From: Haloprofundus halobius | Lineage (GTDB): Archaea > Halobacteriota > Halobacteria > Halobacteriales > Haloferacaceae | Direction: 5' to 3' | DNA length: 64,000 nt | Assembly: GCF_020097835.1 (NCBI RefSeq) | Contig: NZ_CP083666.1 | Coordinates: 868,001 to 932,000 of the forward strand | Shown here: positions 43,792-52,547 of the stretch, piece after piece | How the letters are laid out: the number at the start of each line of letters is the position of its first letter | Position numbering within the stretch: position 1 is the first letter of the stretch | The notes under the pieces: generated by a model | Seen by the model: only the letters and a program-made list of their open reading frames with translations | Databases searched by the model: none | Told to the model about the DNA's origin: nothing | Made by a program: the position numbers and the translations under genes

Positions 43792-44168
43792 CGGCTTCGC
43801 CAAGTTCGGGTCCCCGTATAAGCACGTGGATTCGGGTCGGTTGGTGACGACTTGTCGACAGGCGGTCGACCGCCAGCGGCCCCGCGGTTCGACGGGGTGA
43901 CAGCCGACCGCACCGTCGCTGCGTCGGTTACTGCTCCCCACGGAGCGGCGGCTACCGGGATGAAAATTCCGTAGGGCGCGTGAACGACGTGTACCCCTAC
44001 CCGTGTTCCCGACACCCTACGGTCGGTGTCTTCGTAGATGAACAACCACTATATAAACATATGTCAGACGAGCGTCGGCGGAACAAAAGCGAGCACCCCA
44101 TCTCCCGACACTCCGGGGCGCCCGTCGCCTGTCGGAGTCCGTCTCCCCGAAGCGTCTAGCGGAGGTCG
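43792..44168. other. Intergenic region with a strong TATA-like site
   Basis: About 375 bp. TATATAAAC near 44049-44057 is a clear TATA-like site, but I find no convincing gene that it would serve in either direction. A small non-coding RNA is possible and not supported by anything else. Confidence 0.4.
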
Positions 44169-44345
44169 CTACTCGTCGACCGTTTTGATCTCTTCGAGTT
44201 TCGAGAGCAGGTCGTCCGTCGTCGCGTCCGAGTCGAACGTCACCTTCCCGTCGTGGTCTTTCTCGTGGACGTTCACACCGTCGTCGGCGTCGGCGCTCAC
44301 GGTCTGGTCTCGCTGCTCGGATTCGTCGTAGCTACCAAAACCCAT
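44169..44345 (-). CDS. Small acidic protein (DUF5786-like)
   Basis: A 58-residue protein with the N-terminus Met-Gly-Phe-Gly-Ser-Tyr-Asp-Glu-Ser-Glu-Gln that I recognise from a haloarchaeal family (DUF5786 from memory). The middle contains Asp-His-Asp-Gly-Lys-Val and the C-terminus is an amphipathic helix (Asp-Asp-Leu-Leu-Ser-Lys-Leu-Glu-Glu-Ile-Lys). It is cytoplasmic and very acidic. A TATA-like box at 44366-44374 lies 21-29 nt upstream, so the mRNA is probably leaderless. Function unknown; msrA, on the same strand, ends about 60 bp upstream of it. Confidence 0.88.
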   Translation of the reverse strand: MGFGSYDESEQRDQTVSADADDGVNVHEKDHDGKVTFDSDATTDDLLSKLEEIKTVDE

Positions 44346-44365
44346 GCTTCGAAATTTTCAGTTGT

Positions 44366-44374
44366 CAATAAAAG
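44366..44374 (-). promoter_or_regulatory. TATA-like box of the small acidic protein gene
   Basis: CAATAAAAG on the plus strand (CTTTTATTG on the minus strand), centred about 25 nt before the ATG at 44345. Typical leaderless spacing. Confidence 0.55.
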
Positions 44375-44407
44375 GGATGCGGTGTGTCCGAAGTCACCTC
44401 AGATATA

Positions 44408-44962
44408 TTAGTCGTCCGCGGCGACTTGCTTGGCCTTGTCGGCGAACTTCTCTCTGACCTTCCGAATCTTCGGTTCGGCGTTGAACGTGCAGTACGCGTC
44501 GCCAGGGTTATTATCGTAGTAGTCCTGGTGGTACTCCTCGGCGACGTAGAACTCGCCGAGCGGTTCGATTTCGGTGACGATGGGGTCGTCGAACGCACCC
44601 TCTGCTTCGAGTTCCTCGACGAACGACTCGACGAGTTCCCGCTGTTCGTCGTCGTGATAGTACACCGCAGAGCGGTACTGCGTGCCCACGTCCGGCCCCT
44701 GACGGTTCAGCGTCGTCGGGTCGTGGACAGTAAAGAACACCTGCAGGAGGTCCTCGTAGCTCAGTTTCTCGGGGTCGTATTCGATCTGGACGGCCTCGGC
44801 GTGGCCCGTCTCGCCCGTACAGACCTGTTTGTACGTCGGGTCCGCCACACCGCCGCCGGTGTAGCCGGACGTGGCTTCGAGGACGCCGTCGAGTTCCTTC
44901 ATCGCCGCCTCGATGCACCAGAAGCAGCCACCTGCGAACGTCGCCGTCTCCGTGTTGCTCAT
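44408..44962 (-). CDS. msrA: Peptide methionine sulfoxide reductase A
   Basis: A 184-residue MsrA that repairs methionine S-sulfoxide in proteins after oxidative damage. The active site Gly-Gly-Cys13-Phe-Trp-Cys16 has Cys13 as catalytic residue. Glu/Tyr active-site residues and the Gly-Tyr-Thr-Gly-Gly and Gln-Tyr-Arg-Ser-Ala segments are present. A third cysteine lies in the C-terminal Ala-Tyr-Cys-Thr-Phe. Length is normal and no MsrB domain is attached. The downstream small acidic gene follows in the same direction but has its own TATA-like box. Confidence 0.95.
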   Translation of the reverse strand: MSNTETATFAGGCFWCIEAAMKELDGVLEATSGYTGGGVADPTYKQVCTGETGHAEAVQIEYDPEKLSYEDLLQVFFTVHDPTTLNRQGPDVGTQYRSAVYYHDDEQRELVESFVEELEAEGAFDDPIVTEIEPLGEFYVAEEYHQDYYDNNPGDAYCTFNAEPKIRKVREKFADKAKQVAADD

Positions 44963-45026
44963 AGGAGAAGTAGGAGCGCGACGCGTTAAGGTGCTACGGA
45001 TGTGGGGCCCACGAGTACAGAGCCGG

Positions 45027-45875
45027 TTACTCGTTCAGTCGAGCCATCTCGTCGTCGGAGAGGTCGATGTGCGAGGCGGCGACGTTGTCGCGGAGATGTT
45101 CGACGCTGGAGGTGCCCGGAATCGGAAGCATCACGTCCGAGCGCTGGAGCAACCACGCGAGCGCGATCTGCTGAGTCGTCGCGTCGTGCGCGTCGGCGAT
45201 GCCGTCGACGACGTCGGCTTTGTCGCCCAGGTCCCCGGCACCGAGCGGGTACCACGGGATGAAGCCGATACCGGCGTCCTCACAGGCGTCGAGCACGTCT
45301 TCTTGCTCTCTGTCGCCGATGTTGAACCGGTTCTGGACGGTAGCGACGTCGACGATGTCGCGGGCGGTGTCCAGTTGGTCGACGGAGACGTTGCTGAGGC
45401 CGACGTGGCCGATCTTCCCCTCGTCCTTCAGTTCGGCGAGCGTCTGGACGGACTCCTCGAAGTCGACGTCGGGGTCCGGGCGGTGGAACTGGTAGAGGTC
45501 GATGCTGTCGACGCGGAGGCGGTCGAGGCTCCCGAGGATGGCGTTTCGGAGGTAGTCGGGGTCGCCGTTCGGAAGCCAGTCGCCGTCGTCGTTGCGCAGG
45601 AGGCCGCCTTTGGTGGCGACGACGAGGTCGTCGGGGTACGGATGCAGCGCTTCGCCGATGAGTCGTTCGCTCACGGCCGGGCCGTAGGAGTCCGCGGTGT
45701 CGATGAGGTCGGTGCCGGTCGCGATGACCTCGTGCAGGACACGGTGGGCCCCCTCGCTGTCGTCGGGTTCGCCGATGATGTTCTCGCCCGTGAGGCGCAT
45801 CGCGCCGTAGCCGAGTCGGTGAACGGTGAGTTCGCCGCCGATCTCGAAGGTGTCGCTTCGGTTTTCGACCGTCAT
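45027..45875 (-). CDS. Aldo/keto reductase
   Basis: A 282-residue aldo/keto reductase with the catalytic tetrad Asp59, Tyr64, Lys89 and His131, a TIM barrel that reduces carbonyls with NADPH. The Gly-Tyr-Gly-Ala-Met-Arg-Leu start of the barrel and the C-terminal Ile-Pro-Gly-Thr-Ser cofactor loop are present. The ATG at 45875 is preferred because the 33 additional in-frame codons to 45974 look like leader sequence. It is divergent from the hydroxyacid dehydrogenase gene. Substrate is unknown. Confidence 0.92.
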   Translation of the reverse strand: MTVENRSDTFEIGGELTVHRLGYGAMRLTGENIIGEPDDSEGAHRVLHEVIATGTDLIDTADSYGPAVSERLIGEALHPYPDDLVVATKGGLLRNDDGDWLPNGDPDYLRNAILGSLDRLRVDSIDLYQFHRPDPDVDFEESVQTLAELKDEGKIGHVGLSNVSVDQLDTARDIVDVATVQNRFNIGDREQEDVLDACEDAGIGFIPWYPLGAGDLGDKADVVDGIADAHDATTQQIALAWLLQRSDVMLPIPGTSSVEHLRDNVAASHIDLSDDEMARLNE

Positions 45876-45979
45876 GGAGGTGAAGACGGTCGCGAGATAG
45901 TAGCCTCTTGTGGCACCGGAATCCGCCTCGGACGGTTCGACCGCAACGTTTGCCTCCCCCGTCGCCGAAGCCACAAGCG

Positions 45980-46951
45980 ATGACCGAACGACTCACCGTC
46001 GGTGTCCTCCGCGGTCGCGCGCACGGCCGCTCCATCGAAGAGGCGGCCGAGGAACTCCGCGAACGACTGCCGGGCCACGAGATTCGGTACTCCCGGACGC
46101 GCGCCGAAGAACTCGCCGTCGCCGCAGACGCCGACGTACTCGTGGGGCTCCGCGCCGACGAGAAACTGCTCGAAGAAGCCGAGAACCTGCGCATTTTCGC
46201 CGCGGGGTCGGCGGGCGTCGACCACCTCCCGCTCGATGCGTTTGCCGAGCGCGGGATCGCCGTCACGAACGCCTCGGGCGTTCACGGACCGAACATGGCC
46301 GAACACGTGTTAGCGACGCTGTTGTCGCTGACCCGCCGTCTCGACGTGGGGATGCGTCGCCAGGAGCGCCGCGAGTGGCGGCGCTTCCAGACCCGCGGCG
46401 AACTGCACGATAGCACGGTCACCGTCGTCGGCCTCGGCGCAATCGGCGAGGCGCTGGTCGAACGCCTCTCGGGGTTCGGCGTCCACACCATCGGCGTGCG
46501 CTACTCGCCGGAGAAAGGCGGGCCGACCGACGAAGTGATCGGCTTCGATGACGACGAGTTGGCCGACGCGTTCGCGCGGACCGACGCGCTCGTGCTCGCC
46601 TGCCCGCTCACGGAGACGACCCGCGGACTGGTGGATGAGGACGCGTTCCGAACGCTCCCGACCGATGCGATTCTCGTCAACGTCGCGCGCGGTCCCGTCG
46701 TCGACACCGACGCGCTCGTCACAGCGCTACAGAAGAACTTGATCGCGGCGGCGGCGCTGGACGTGACCGACCCCGAACCGCTACCCGAGGACCACCCGCT
46801 CTGGACGTTCGGCAACGTCATCATCACGCCGCACAGCGCCGGCGACACGCCGCAGTACTGGCCGCGCGTCGCCGATATCGTCGCCGAAAACGTCGAACGA
46901 CTCGTGGAGAGCGGTGCGACCGCGGACCTCCGGAACTGCGTCGAACTCTGA
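45980..46951 (+). CDS. D-2-hydroxyacid dehydrogenase
   Basis: A 323-residue NAD-dependent D-isomer 2-hydroxyacid dehydrogenase. The Rossmann motif Gly-Leu-Gly-Ala-Ile-Gly lies near residue 152. The catalytic Arg is in Val-Asn-Val-Ala-Arg-Gly, the Glu in Asp-Pro-Glu-Pro-Leu-Pro and the His in Thr-Pro-His-Ser-Ala. Family members reduce 2-ketoacids such as pyruvate or glyoxylate; the specific one is not evident. The ATG at 45980 starts Met-Thr-Glu-Arg-Leu-Thr-Val. It is convergent with the small membrane protein gene that follows. Confidence 0.92.
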   Translation: MTERLTVGVLRGRAHGRSIEEAAEELRERLPGHEIRYSRTRAEELAVAADADVLVGLRADEKLLEEAENLRIFAAGSAGVDHLPLDAFAERGIAVTNASGVHGPNMAEHVLATLLSLTRRLDVGMRRQERREWRRFQTRGELHDSTVTVVGLGAIGEALVERLSGFGVHTIGVRYSPEKGGPTDEVIGFDDDELADAFARTDALVLACPLTETTRGLVDEDAFRTLPTDAILVNVARGPVVDTDALVTALQKNLIAAAALDVTDPEPLPEDHPLWTFGNVIITPHSAGDTPQYWPRVADIVAENVERLVESGATADLRNCVEL

Positions 46952-46961
46952 GAGCGACGGT

Positions 46962-47135
46962 TCAGTCGGTTTCGGAGCGCGAGACGCCGTAGACGAGTAG
47001 CGACGCGACGATGCCGAACTGGCCGACGGCGACCGGCCTGATCCCGAGAAACGGGTCGGCGACGGTCGTGGCGAACGTGAACGCGCCGACGCCGAGGACG
47101 CCGAGTCCGAGCCCTCGCTCGTAGACGCCGGTCAT
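46962..47135 (-). CDS. Small two-helix membrane protein
   Basis: A 57-residue ORF starting Met-Thr-Gly-Val-Tyr-Glu-Arg-Gly. It has a helix at about 9-25 (Gly-Leu-Gly-Val-Leu-Gly-Val-Gly-Ala-Phe), a short loop with Asp-Pro-Phe-Leu-Gly-Ile-Arg-Pro, and a second helix at about 34-51 (Gln-Phe-Gly-Ile-Val-Ala-Ser-Leu-Leu), ending with a charged tail. The two-helix layout with charged ends is coherent and the frame fills the gap after the dehydrogenase gene, 10 bp from its stop. It resembles small haloarchaeal membrane proteins of unknown function. No Shine-Dalgarno is seen. Confidence 0.6.
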   Translation of the reverse strand: MTGVYERGLGLGVLGVGAFTFATTVADPFLGIRPVAVGQFGIVASLLVYGVSRSETD

Positions 47136-47329
47136 CGGCCGAAACCCGTCGAGAGTCGGTCAGGTGACGCCGAGGCGGCGAGCGGAGGACGGAGCGGACG
47201 AAGGCGTAGGCGAGGACGTGGCCGGTTCGACCAATCGCGGTGCAGAGGCGAACTGTTGGCGACAGAGAACAGAAGCGTGTTCGCCCGGTCGGGACACACG
47301 TCGACGCTGCAGCGTACCCGGGCGTCGGA

Positions 47330-47719
47330 TCATTCGGCGGCGTCCTTCCAAATCAGACCGGTAACCGTGCCCGACAGAACAGGTTCGTCACCGCGGGAGC
47401 AGACGACGCTCGCGGAGATGTCGTACCGGTCGGCGAGCTCCTCGACCGTCTCGTACGTCCACGTGCAGGTGATTCGTTCGCCGGTGTACACCGGACGCGA
47501 GAAGGTGAACTCCATGGTATGCGCGAGCACCTCCTGTTCACCGCCGATTTGCGTCGGGAGCGTCGCCGTCAGCAATCCGTGAACCATTCGCCGACCTTCG
47601 TCGTCGGGTTCGGTGTGTTGCGGTTGCGTATCGCCCGAGAGGTCGGCGAACGCGTCCACCTCCTCGGTGGTGAACGTTCGTTCGACGGTGTGGCTCTCAC
47701 CCGGCGTCGGCGATGTCAT
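47330..47719 (-). CDS. MaoC-like (R)-hydratase
   Basis: A 129-residue hot-dog-fold protein of the MaoC dehydratase type. The active site pair is Asp30 and His35 in Ser-Gly-Asp-Thr-Gln-Pro-Gln-His, with Val-His47-Gly following, which matches (R)-specific enoyl-CoA hydratases. These hydrate trans-2-enoyl thioesters and may supply polyhydroxyalkanoate or take part in fatty acid or isoprenoid metabolism. No partner genes are nearby, so the pathway is open. The 190 bp downstream to 47136 show nothing. Confidence 0.9.
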   Translation of the reverse strand: MTSPTPGESHTVERTFTTEEVDAFADLSGDTQPQHTEPDDEGRRMVHGLLTATLPTQIGGEQEVLAHTMEFTFSRPVYTGERITCTWTYETVEELADRYDISASVVCSRGDEPVLSGTVTGLIWKDAAE

Positions 47720-47891
47720 CGTACTCGCTACGTTGCGCTCGCAAGTAAAAGTGGATCCGATGGAACCGGACGTGGTTCGTATAGCACTCTGCGATATACG
47801 TGCTCCCGTTCGGTCGCCACCGGACGACCGTCCCGAACCACGGAGGCTCCGACTGACAGCTATTTACGGTTGGCACCGTCACAGAGAGGCG

Positions 47892-49022
47892 ATGCGTGAG
47901 GAGAGCGACCCGGCGACCAGCGAGTCGGCGGCGAGCGTCGAGTCGGTTATCGAGCGCTATCTCGACGGCATCGAGGCCGGAAACTCCCGAAAGAACTACC
48001 GCTCGGTGCTGATCGGGTGGGAAGCGTGGCTCCGCGAGCAGACCGACGTGACCACGCTGAACGCGGTGACCGTCATGCACTGTCGACGCTACGCCAGACG
48101 GCTCAAAGAACTCGTCCGCGACGGTGACCTCCGAGCGAGCACGGCGAACACGTACTACGCCTACGTCCGTGCGTTTCTCGGTTTCTGCGTCGCCGACGAA
48201 CTGCTCGATACGAATCCGGCGAAATCGACCCGTGCGACCGACGAACTCCCCGAAGACCACGGCGACAGGGATCGGCAGTTCTGGAAGCGTAAACAGCGGA
48301 ACGCTATACTCACTCACGTCGACCGGCGCGCGGCGAAGGCGCGCACGGGCGGGTCCGAACGTGAGATTCGGCGCGCGCTGCGCGACAGGGCGCTCGTCGC
48401 GCTGTTGGCACTCTCGGGCGTCCGCGGCGGCGAGGTGTTCGCCGCCCCCGCCGACGAGCGCCGAACGGGCCTCACGTGGAACGACGTCGACACCGACGCC
48501 AACGCGGTTCGGGTGTTCGGCAAATCCCGGGAGTACGAGTACGCGCAGCTGCCCGAGCGCGCGAGCGCGGCGCTCGTCGACCACCGCGAGCGATGCGATC
48601 CTGCCGACGCCTCGTGGCCGGTGTTCCCGACCGGTCACGGGCCGTCGCGTCGGCGAGCCGTCGAGGCGGAACTCGGTGCGCGGGGGTGGAGCGACGAGGA
48701 AGTAGACGAACGCTGCGAGAGCGCGCCGCTATCGACCGTAATCCGCGAAGAGCGGGTTGCCCCGCCGTCGCTGACGACGAACGGAGCGCGGAGCGTGATG
48801 AAGCGGCTCTGCGCCGACGCGGGTGTCGACGTTCGCGGCGAGTATCTCAAACCGCACGGAGCACGGCGAGGGCTGGGTCACGAACTGTACGCCAGCGGCC
48901 ACGCCGAACTCGCGCAGTCGGCGCTCAGACACGTGAGCATCGAGACGACTCACGAATCGTACTCCGATATCCGGGCGGCCGAGACCGCCCGGCAGGTCGA
49001 CCGAGTGCTGAAACGCGACTAG
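47892..49022 (+). CDS. Tyrosine recombinase (integrase/XerC-like)
   Basis: A 376-residue site-specific recombinase. The N-terminal SAM-like core-binding domain is at about 15-105. The catalytic domain has Arg178 (Ser-Gly-Val-Arg-Gly-Gly-Glu), a candidate Lys in Val-Phe-Gly-Lys, His322 and Arg325 (His-Gly-Ala-Arg), His347 and the nucleophile Tyr357 (His-Glu-Ser-Tyr). All residues are present, so it should be active. No att site or mobile cargo is next to it, and it may be a chromosomal family member rather than a mobile element gene. The stop overlaps that of the convergent small gene by a few bases. Confidence 0.9.
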   Translation: MREESDPATSESAASVESVIERYLDGIEAGNSRKNYRSVLIGWEAWLREQTDVTTLNAVTVMHCRRYARRLKELVRDGDLRASTANTYYAYVRAFLGFCVADELLDTNPAKSTRATDELPEDHGDRDRQFWKRKQRNAILTHVDRRAAKARTGGSEREIRRALRDRALVALLALSGVRGGEVFAAPADERRTGLTWNDVDTDANAVRVFGKSREYEYAQLPERASAALVDHRERCDPADASWPVFPTGHGPSRRRAVEAELGARGWSDEEVDERCESAPLSTVIREERVAPPSLTTNGARSVMKRLCADAGVDVRGEYLKPHGARRGLGHELYASGHAELAQSALRHVSIETTHESYSDIRAAETARQVDRVLKRD

Positions 49023-49249
49023 CCCTCGAACTCTCCTTGGAGCGTCACCCGGTCGGCCGTCACGTCCGCGACGGACTCCGGGCCGATAGGGTAGCGGTCC
49101 TCGTCGCCGCCGCCCCACGTCACCTCCACGCCCTCGCCGAAGCGGAGGTAGAAGCCCTCGTCGGTCACCTCGTCGACGGTGCCGACCTCGTTTCCGTCGT
49201 CGTCGTACACGGACTTGCCGACGTCGTCCTCGGACAGTTGAGATGCCAT
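49019..49249 (-). CDS. Small PRC-barrel-like protein
   Basis: A 76-residue acidic protein. The pattern Gly-Lys-Ser-Val-Tyr-Asp-Asp-Asp-Gly-Asn-Glu-Val-Gly-Thr-Val-Asp resembles the start of a PRC-barrel, followed by short beta strands and a Gly-Gly-Gly-Asp-Glu turn. It is cytoplasmic with no signal peptide. The ATG at 49249 is favoured, because the in-frame extension upstream is arginine rich and crosses the promoter. Its stop overlaps the recombinase stop. Function unknown. Confidence 0.82.
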   Translation of the reverse strand: MASQLSEDDVGKSVYDDDGNEVGTVDEVTDEGFYLRFGEGVEVTWGGGDEDRYPIGPESVADVTADRVTLQGEFEG

Positions 49250-49461
49250 ACGCGACGTACGGCCGCGAACGGGGAATAGCTGATGGCACGCGGAGCAAAC
49301 GAGTCGCGGAGACGGGAGGTGGAGGCCGAAACGAACACGCCAACGTTTTCTCGCCGGACGGAGAGTCGCCGGTAGCATGCCCTCCAGTAGCGGTCACCGC
49401 TCGTCGTTCCGGTCGACTGAGCGAGTCGACGACCCGATTTCAGTCGCCCCTCTAATCAACC

Positions 49462-50775
49462 GTGGCTGAACCGGATCGTTCGACGATAGTCGTCGTCTCG
49501 CTCTGTGTCCTCCTTCTCACCGGAGCCATCAGCTACGTCGCCGTCTCGCCGCAGTTCGAGGAGAGAGCCACCGAGGGCGTGGTGCAGAGCACGTCGACGA
49601 CGTCCGGGTCGGACGACCGACTCCACCGCCTCCACGAGGCGGGAATCACCGGGGAGAACGTCAGCGTCGGCATCGTAGACGTGACGGGATTCGACGCCCG
49701 GCGGTCGAACCTCGGCGAGAGAGTCGTCGCGTCGCGCACGTTCGACTCGGGGACGCCGAGCGGCGCGAGACCGACCAGCAGGTCGAACGCGCACGGGACC
49801 GCCGTCGCGTCCGTCGTCGCCCGAACTGCACCCGATTCGAAGCTGTACTTCGCGACGGTCGATTCGCCGGAGAGCTACGAGCGGGCCGTCGAGTGGCTGA
49901 CGGCGAACGCCGACGTCATCGTCGCACCGGTCTCGTTCTACGGTCAACCCGGCGACGGGACCTCGACGGTCGCTCGGACGGCGACGAGAGCGACCGAACG
50001 GGGGGTCGTCTTCGTCGCTCCGACGGGAAACCTCGCACGAGGACGGTGGTCCGGGGAGTACGAGGCGGCTCGAAACGAGACGGAGACGACCGGAACGCAC
50101 CAGTTCGGCGACGGCGAGCGAAACTATCTGCGCGGTGACGGAGACACGGTGAACCTCTGGCTCTCGTGGGACGACGCGCACCGAGACGAGGAGTTCACCG
50201 CGGAGCTGTACCGAACGGACGAACGCGGAACGCGTCTCGTCGCACGTTCGCAACCCTACACGGGCGATAGCGTGCCGAACGAGCGGCTGACCGCACATCT
50301 CGACACAGGGACCCACTTCGTCGTCGTCCGCGGCCCGCGAAACGGGTCGACGGCGCGGATAACCCTCGAATCACCCACCCACAGCTTCGAGTCGGCCACT
50401 CCCGAGCGGAGCATCACCGCACCGGCGACGGGTCGGGTTCTCTCCGTCGGTGCGTACGACCGGCGGGCGGGTCGGCTCGAACCGTTTAGTTCGCGAGGCC
50501 CGACCGTCGACGGCCGTCTCGGCGTCGACGTGGTCGCGCCGAGTCGTCACCGCGTCGCCGGACGGGACGACCCGTTCGTCGGGACGTCCGCGGCCGCCGC
50601 CTACGTCGGCGGCGTGGCTGCGTTGCTGCTCGATGCGGACCCGACGTACGAACCGTGGGAAGTCGAACGGCGACTCGAACGCACGGCGACCGATGTGGGC
50701 GAGGCGGGAATCGACGTCTCGACCGGTTACGGTCGCGTCGACCCCGTGCGCGCGGTCGACAACGACACCGGTTAA
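49462..50775 (+). CDS. Subtilisin-like serine protease (S8), membrane anchored
   Basis: A 437-residue S8 protease starting with GTG. A single membrane helix at about 8-28 near the N-terminus should be a signal anchor, leaving the enzyme outside. The catalytic set is Asp73 (Val-Asp-Val-Thr-Gly), His111 (Asn-Ala-His-Gly-Thr), Asn190 for the oxyanion hole (Pro-Thr-Gly-Asn) and Ser376 (Gly-Thr-Ser-Ala-Ala). Between Asn190 and the Ser region an insert of about 120 residues looks like a beta-sandwich. There is no obvious propeptide. The ArsR-like regulator follows 71 bp downstream. Confidence 0.9.
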   Translation: MAEPDRSTIVVVSLCVLLLTGAISYVAVSPQFEERATEGVVQSTSTTSGSDDRLHRLHEAGITGENVSVGIVDVTGFDARRSNLGERVVASRTFDSGTPSGARPTSRSNAHGTAVASVVARTAPDSKLYFATVDSPESYERAVEWLTANADVIVAPVSFYGQPGDGTSTVARTATRATERGVVFVAPTGNLARGRWSGEYEAARNETETTGTHQFGDGERNYLRGDGDTVNLWLSWDDAHRDEEFTAELYRTDERGTRLVARSQPYTGDSVPNERLTAHLDTGTHFVVVRGPRNGSTARITLESPTHSFESATPERSITAPATGRVLSVGAYDRRAGRLEPFSSRGPTVDGRLGVDVVAPSRHRVAGRDDPFVGTSAAAAYVGGVAALLLDADPTYEPWEVERRLERTATDVGEAGIDVSTGYGRVDPVRAVDNDTG

Positions 50776-50846
50776 ATGGAATTTTTACTTATAGATAGCA
50801 CTTAGTGACGTGTCCTCGTCGGCCCGAACGACGCTCCGCCCCACCC

Positions 50847-51455
50847 ATGTCCGGATTCATCGACAAACTCCAACGGCACAGTTCGACGACGCACGAGCAC
50901 CCCCGCGTCCTCGACGTCCGGTCCGAGGAGACCGACGAAGTGCTCGACGCGCTCGCCTCCGACACCGCACGTCGACTGCTCCGGGGTCTGTTCGAACGGC
51001 CACGAACGCCCTCGGAACTCGCCAGCTACGCCGAGACGTCGGTTCAGAACATCAACTACCACCTCACGAATCTCCGGGAGGCGGGCCTCGTGGAGGCCGT
51101 CGATATCCGGTACTCCGAGAAAGGACGCGAGATGACGGTGTATGGGCCGACGAGCGACCCAATAGTGTTCGTCGGCAACCGCGAGCTTCGACCGGCGGTC
51201 AGTCGGTCGCTCCGGGAAGTCGTCGCCGGACTGGGTGTTCTCGTCGGCGCGAGCGCTCTCGTTCAGTGGGGAGCGAGGCGGTTAGTCGGGTCCTCGGCCG
51301 AACCGGACGGCGTACTCGGTCCGGCGAGTTGGGGGGTGTCGCAGCCGAATTCGACGCTCTCGTGGCTCGTCTTCGGCGTCGTCGAACCGGGCGTGCTCTT
51401 CTTCTTCGGCTGTCTGCTCGTCGTCGCCGTCCTCGCCGTCCGTTCGAAGGCGTGA
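50847..51455 (+). CDS. ArsR-type winged-helix protein with membrane helices
   Basis: A 202-residue protein. Residues about 30-95 form an ArsR-like winged helix (Leu-Asp-Ala-Leu-Ala-Ser-Asp-Thr-Ala-Arg-Arg-Leu-Leu, Thr-Pro-Ser-Glu-Leu-Ala, Gln-Asn-Ile-Asn-Tyr-His-Leu). Residues about 125-150 and 170-198 are hydrophobic helices, giving a membrane-associated DNA-binding protein, a design repeated in this window. A TATA-like CTTATAG at 50788-50794 lies about 55 nt upstream. The ATG at 50847 starts Met-Ser-Gly-Phe-Ile-Asp-Lys. Ligand and targets are unknown. Confidence 0.88.
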   Translation: MSGFIDKLQRHSSTTHEHPRVLDVRSEETDEVLDALASDTARRLLRGLFERPRTPSELASYAETSVQNINYHLTNLREAGLVEAVDIRYSEKGREMTVYGPTSDPIVFVGNRELRPAVSRSLREVVAGLGVLVGASALVQWGARRLVGSSAEPDGVLGPASWGVSQPNSTLSWLVFGVVEPGVLFFFGCLLVVAVLAVRSKA

Positions 51456-51521
51456 GTCGGCGCGTCCCGACAGGCAGGTCGAGCGCGGCGGCCGGTGGCG
51501 ACGCCCCGTAGTCGAGACGCG

Positions 51522-52547
51522 TTACGTCCGGAAAACTCCGAGCAGGAGGCCGATACCCAGGACGGCGAGCAGGCCGCCGGCGACGAGTGCGCCGACCCCG
51601 CCGAGAAGAGACGATACCCCGCGTGGGACCGTCGACAGACTCCGTGAGGACGTTTCGGTCACCGTCTCCGTCCTCGCCTCCGTTTCGGGGGTCGTCTCCG
51701 GCGTCGACGTGGAGGTCAGTTCCGGGACGTCCACCACCGAGAGCGTCCCGACGTCGACCGGTTCGCCATCGGTGTCCGACCCGAGATACAGTCGCATCGG
51801 GTAGTCGCCGGGGTCGAGGGTGCTACCGAGCGTCGTCTGCGAGTGAGTCACCACCTGGTCGTCGCGAACGTGCATCGCCTGCGAGTCGGACCCCGCGTCG
51901 GCGGTGTCGAACCTGACGGTCGTCCGCCCGTCACCGTCTCCGTCTCGGACGGTCACGACGGCCTCGTAGTTCACGTCCTCGCCGCCCACGACGAGCGTCA
52001 GTCGGTCGGCGTCGCCGTAGGTCACCGGGATGCGCGCGGTGTTAGTCCGGCGGACGCGAACGACGGGTTCGACGCTCGCCTCGTCGGCGGGCGGCAGCGT
52101 CGTTCGCGTCGAGGACGCGTCGCAGTCCGCGCAGGAGACGAGTCGGCCGTCCACGTCTTCCGAGGAGAGATCGTCGCCGTACGCCGAGGCGGTGAACGCG
52201 GTGTCGACCTCTTGCCCGCTCAAATCGAACGTAGCTTCGAACGTACCGTACTCGTCGACTTCCGTAGTCCGAGATTCGAGAAACGGTGCGTCCGCGCCGT
52301 GCGCCGAGCGAATCCGCACCGTCAGTTCGGTCCCCGCATCGAGCGTCGTCTCGCCGCGGACGACCTGAGCTTCCGCCGCTTCGAGCACGAGTCGGTCACC
52401 CTCGTGGAGGATGACGATGTCGTCGCCGTCGGCGGTAGTGGTGTCGGCGGCGCCGACCGTACCGGAAGCAGCCGCGGCGGAGAGGAGAACGAGGAGGGCG
52501 GCGAGTCCTCGTGTGAGGCGCCTCCGTGTCGGCGCTCGGGTCAGCAC
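51522..52547 (-). CDS. Exported surface protein with C-terminal anchor (BGTF-like)
   Basis: A 341-residue protein starting with GTG. It has a signal peptide at about 1-32 (Arg-Arg-Arg-Leu-Thr-Arg then Leu/Ala rich, ending Val-Gly-Ala-Ala). A first beta domain contains Ala-Gln-Val-Val-Arg-Gly-Glu-Thr-Thr-Leu, reminiscent of the BGTF surface domain of haloarchaeal envelope proteins, followed by a second beta domain. A Thr/Glu-rich stalk near 270-300 and a C-terminal membrane helix at about 312-337 complete it. It is likely an S-layer-associated protein. The start was set so that the signal segment is N-terminal; a longer reading to 52832 is arginine rich and unconvincing. Confidence 0.8.
   Translation of the reverse strand: MLTRAPTRRRLTRGLAALLVLLSAAAASGTVGAADTTTADGDDIVILHEGDRLVLEAAEAQVVRGETTLDAGTELTVRIRSAHGADAPFLESRTTEVDEYGTFEATFDLSGQEVDTAFTASAYGDDLSSEDVDGRLVSCADCDASSTRTTLPPADEASVEPVVRVRRTNTARIPVTYGDADRLTLVVGGEDVNYEAVVTVRDGDGDGRTTVRFDTADAGSDSQAMHVRDDQVVTHSQTTLGSTLDPGDYPMRLYLGSDTDGEPVDVGTLSVVDVPELTSTSTPETTPETEARTETVTETSSRSLSTVPRGVSSLLGGVGALVAGGLLAVLGIGLLLGVFRT

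Noticed and set aside
43509..44045. Minus-strand ORF next to the TATATAAAC site
   Set aside because: It overlaps the DUF457 gene in another frame and shows no protein-like hydrophobicity pattern.
12699..49022. Integrated element spanning from tRNA-Glu to the tyrosine recombinase
   Set aside because: The 35 kb between them are housekeeping and glycan genes, and I see no further copy of the tRNA 3' end near the recombinase.
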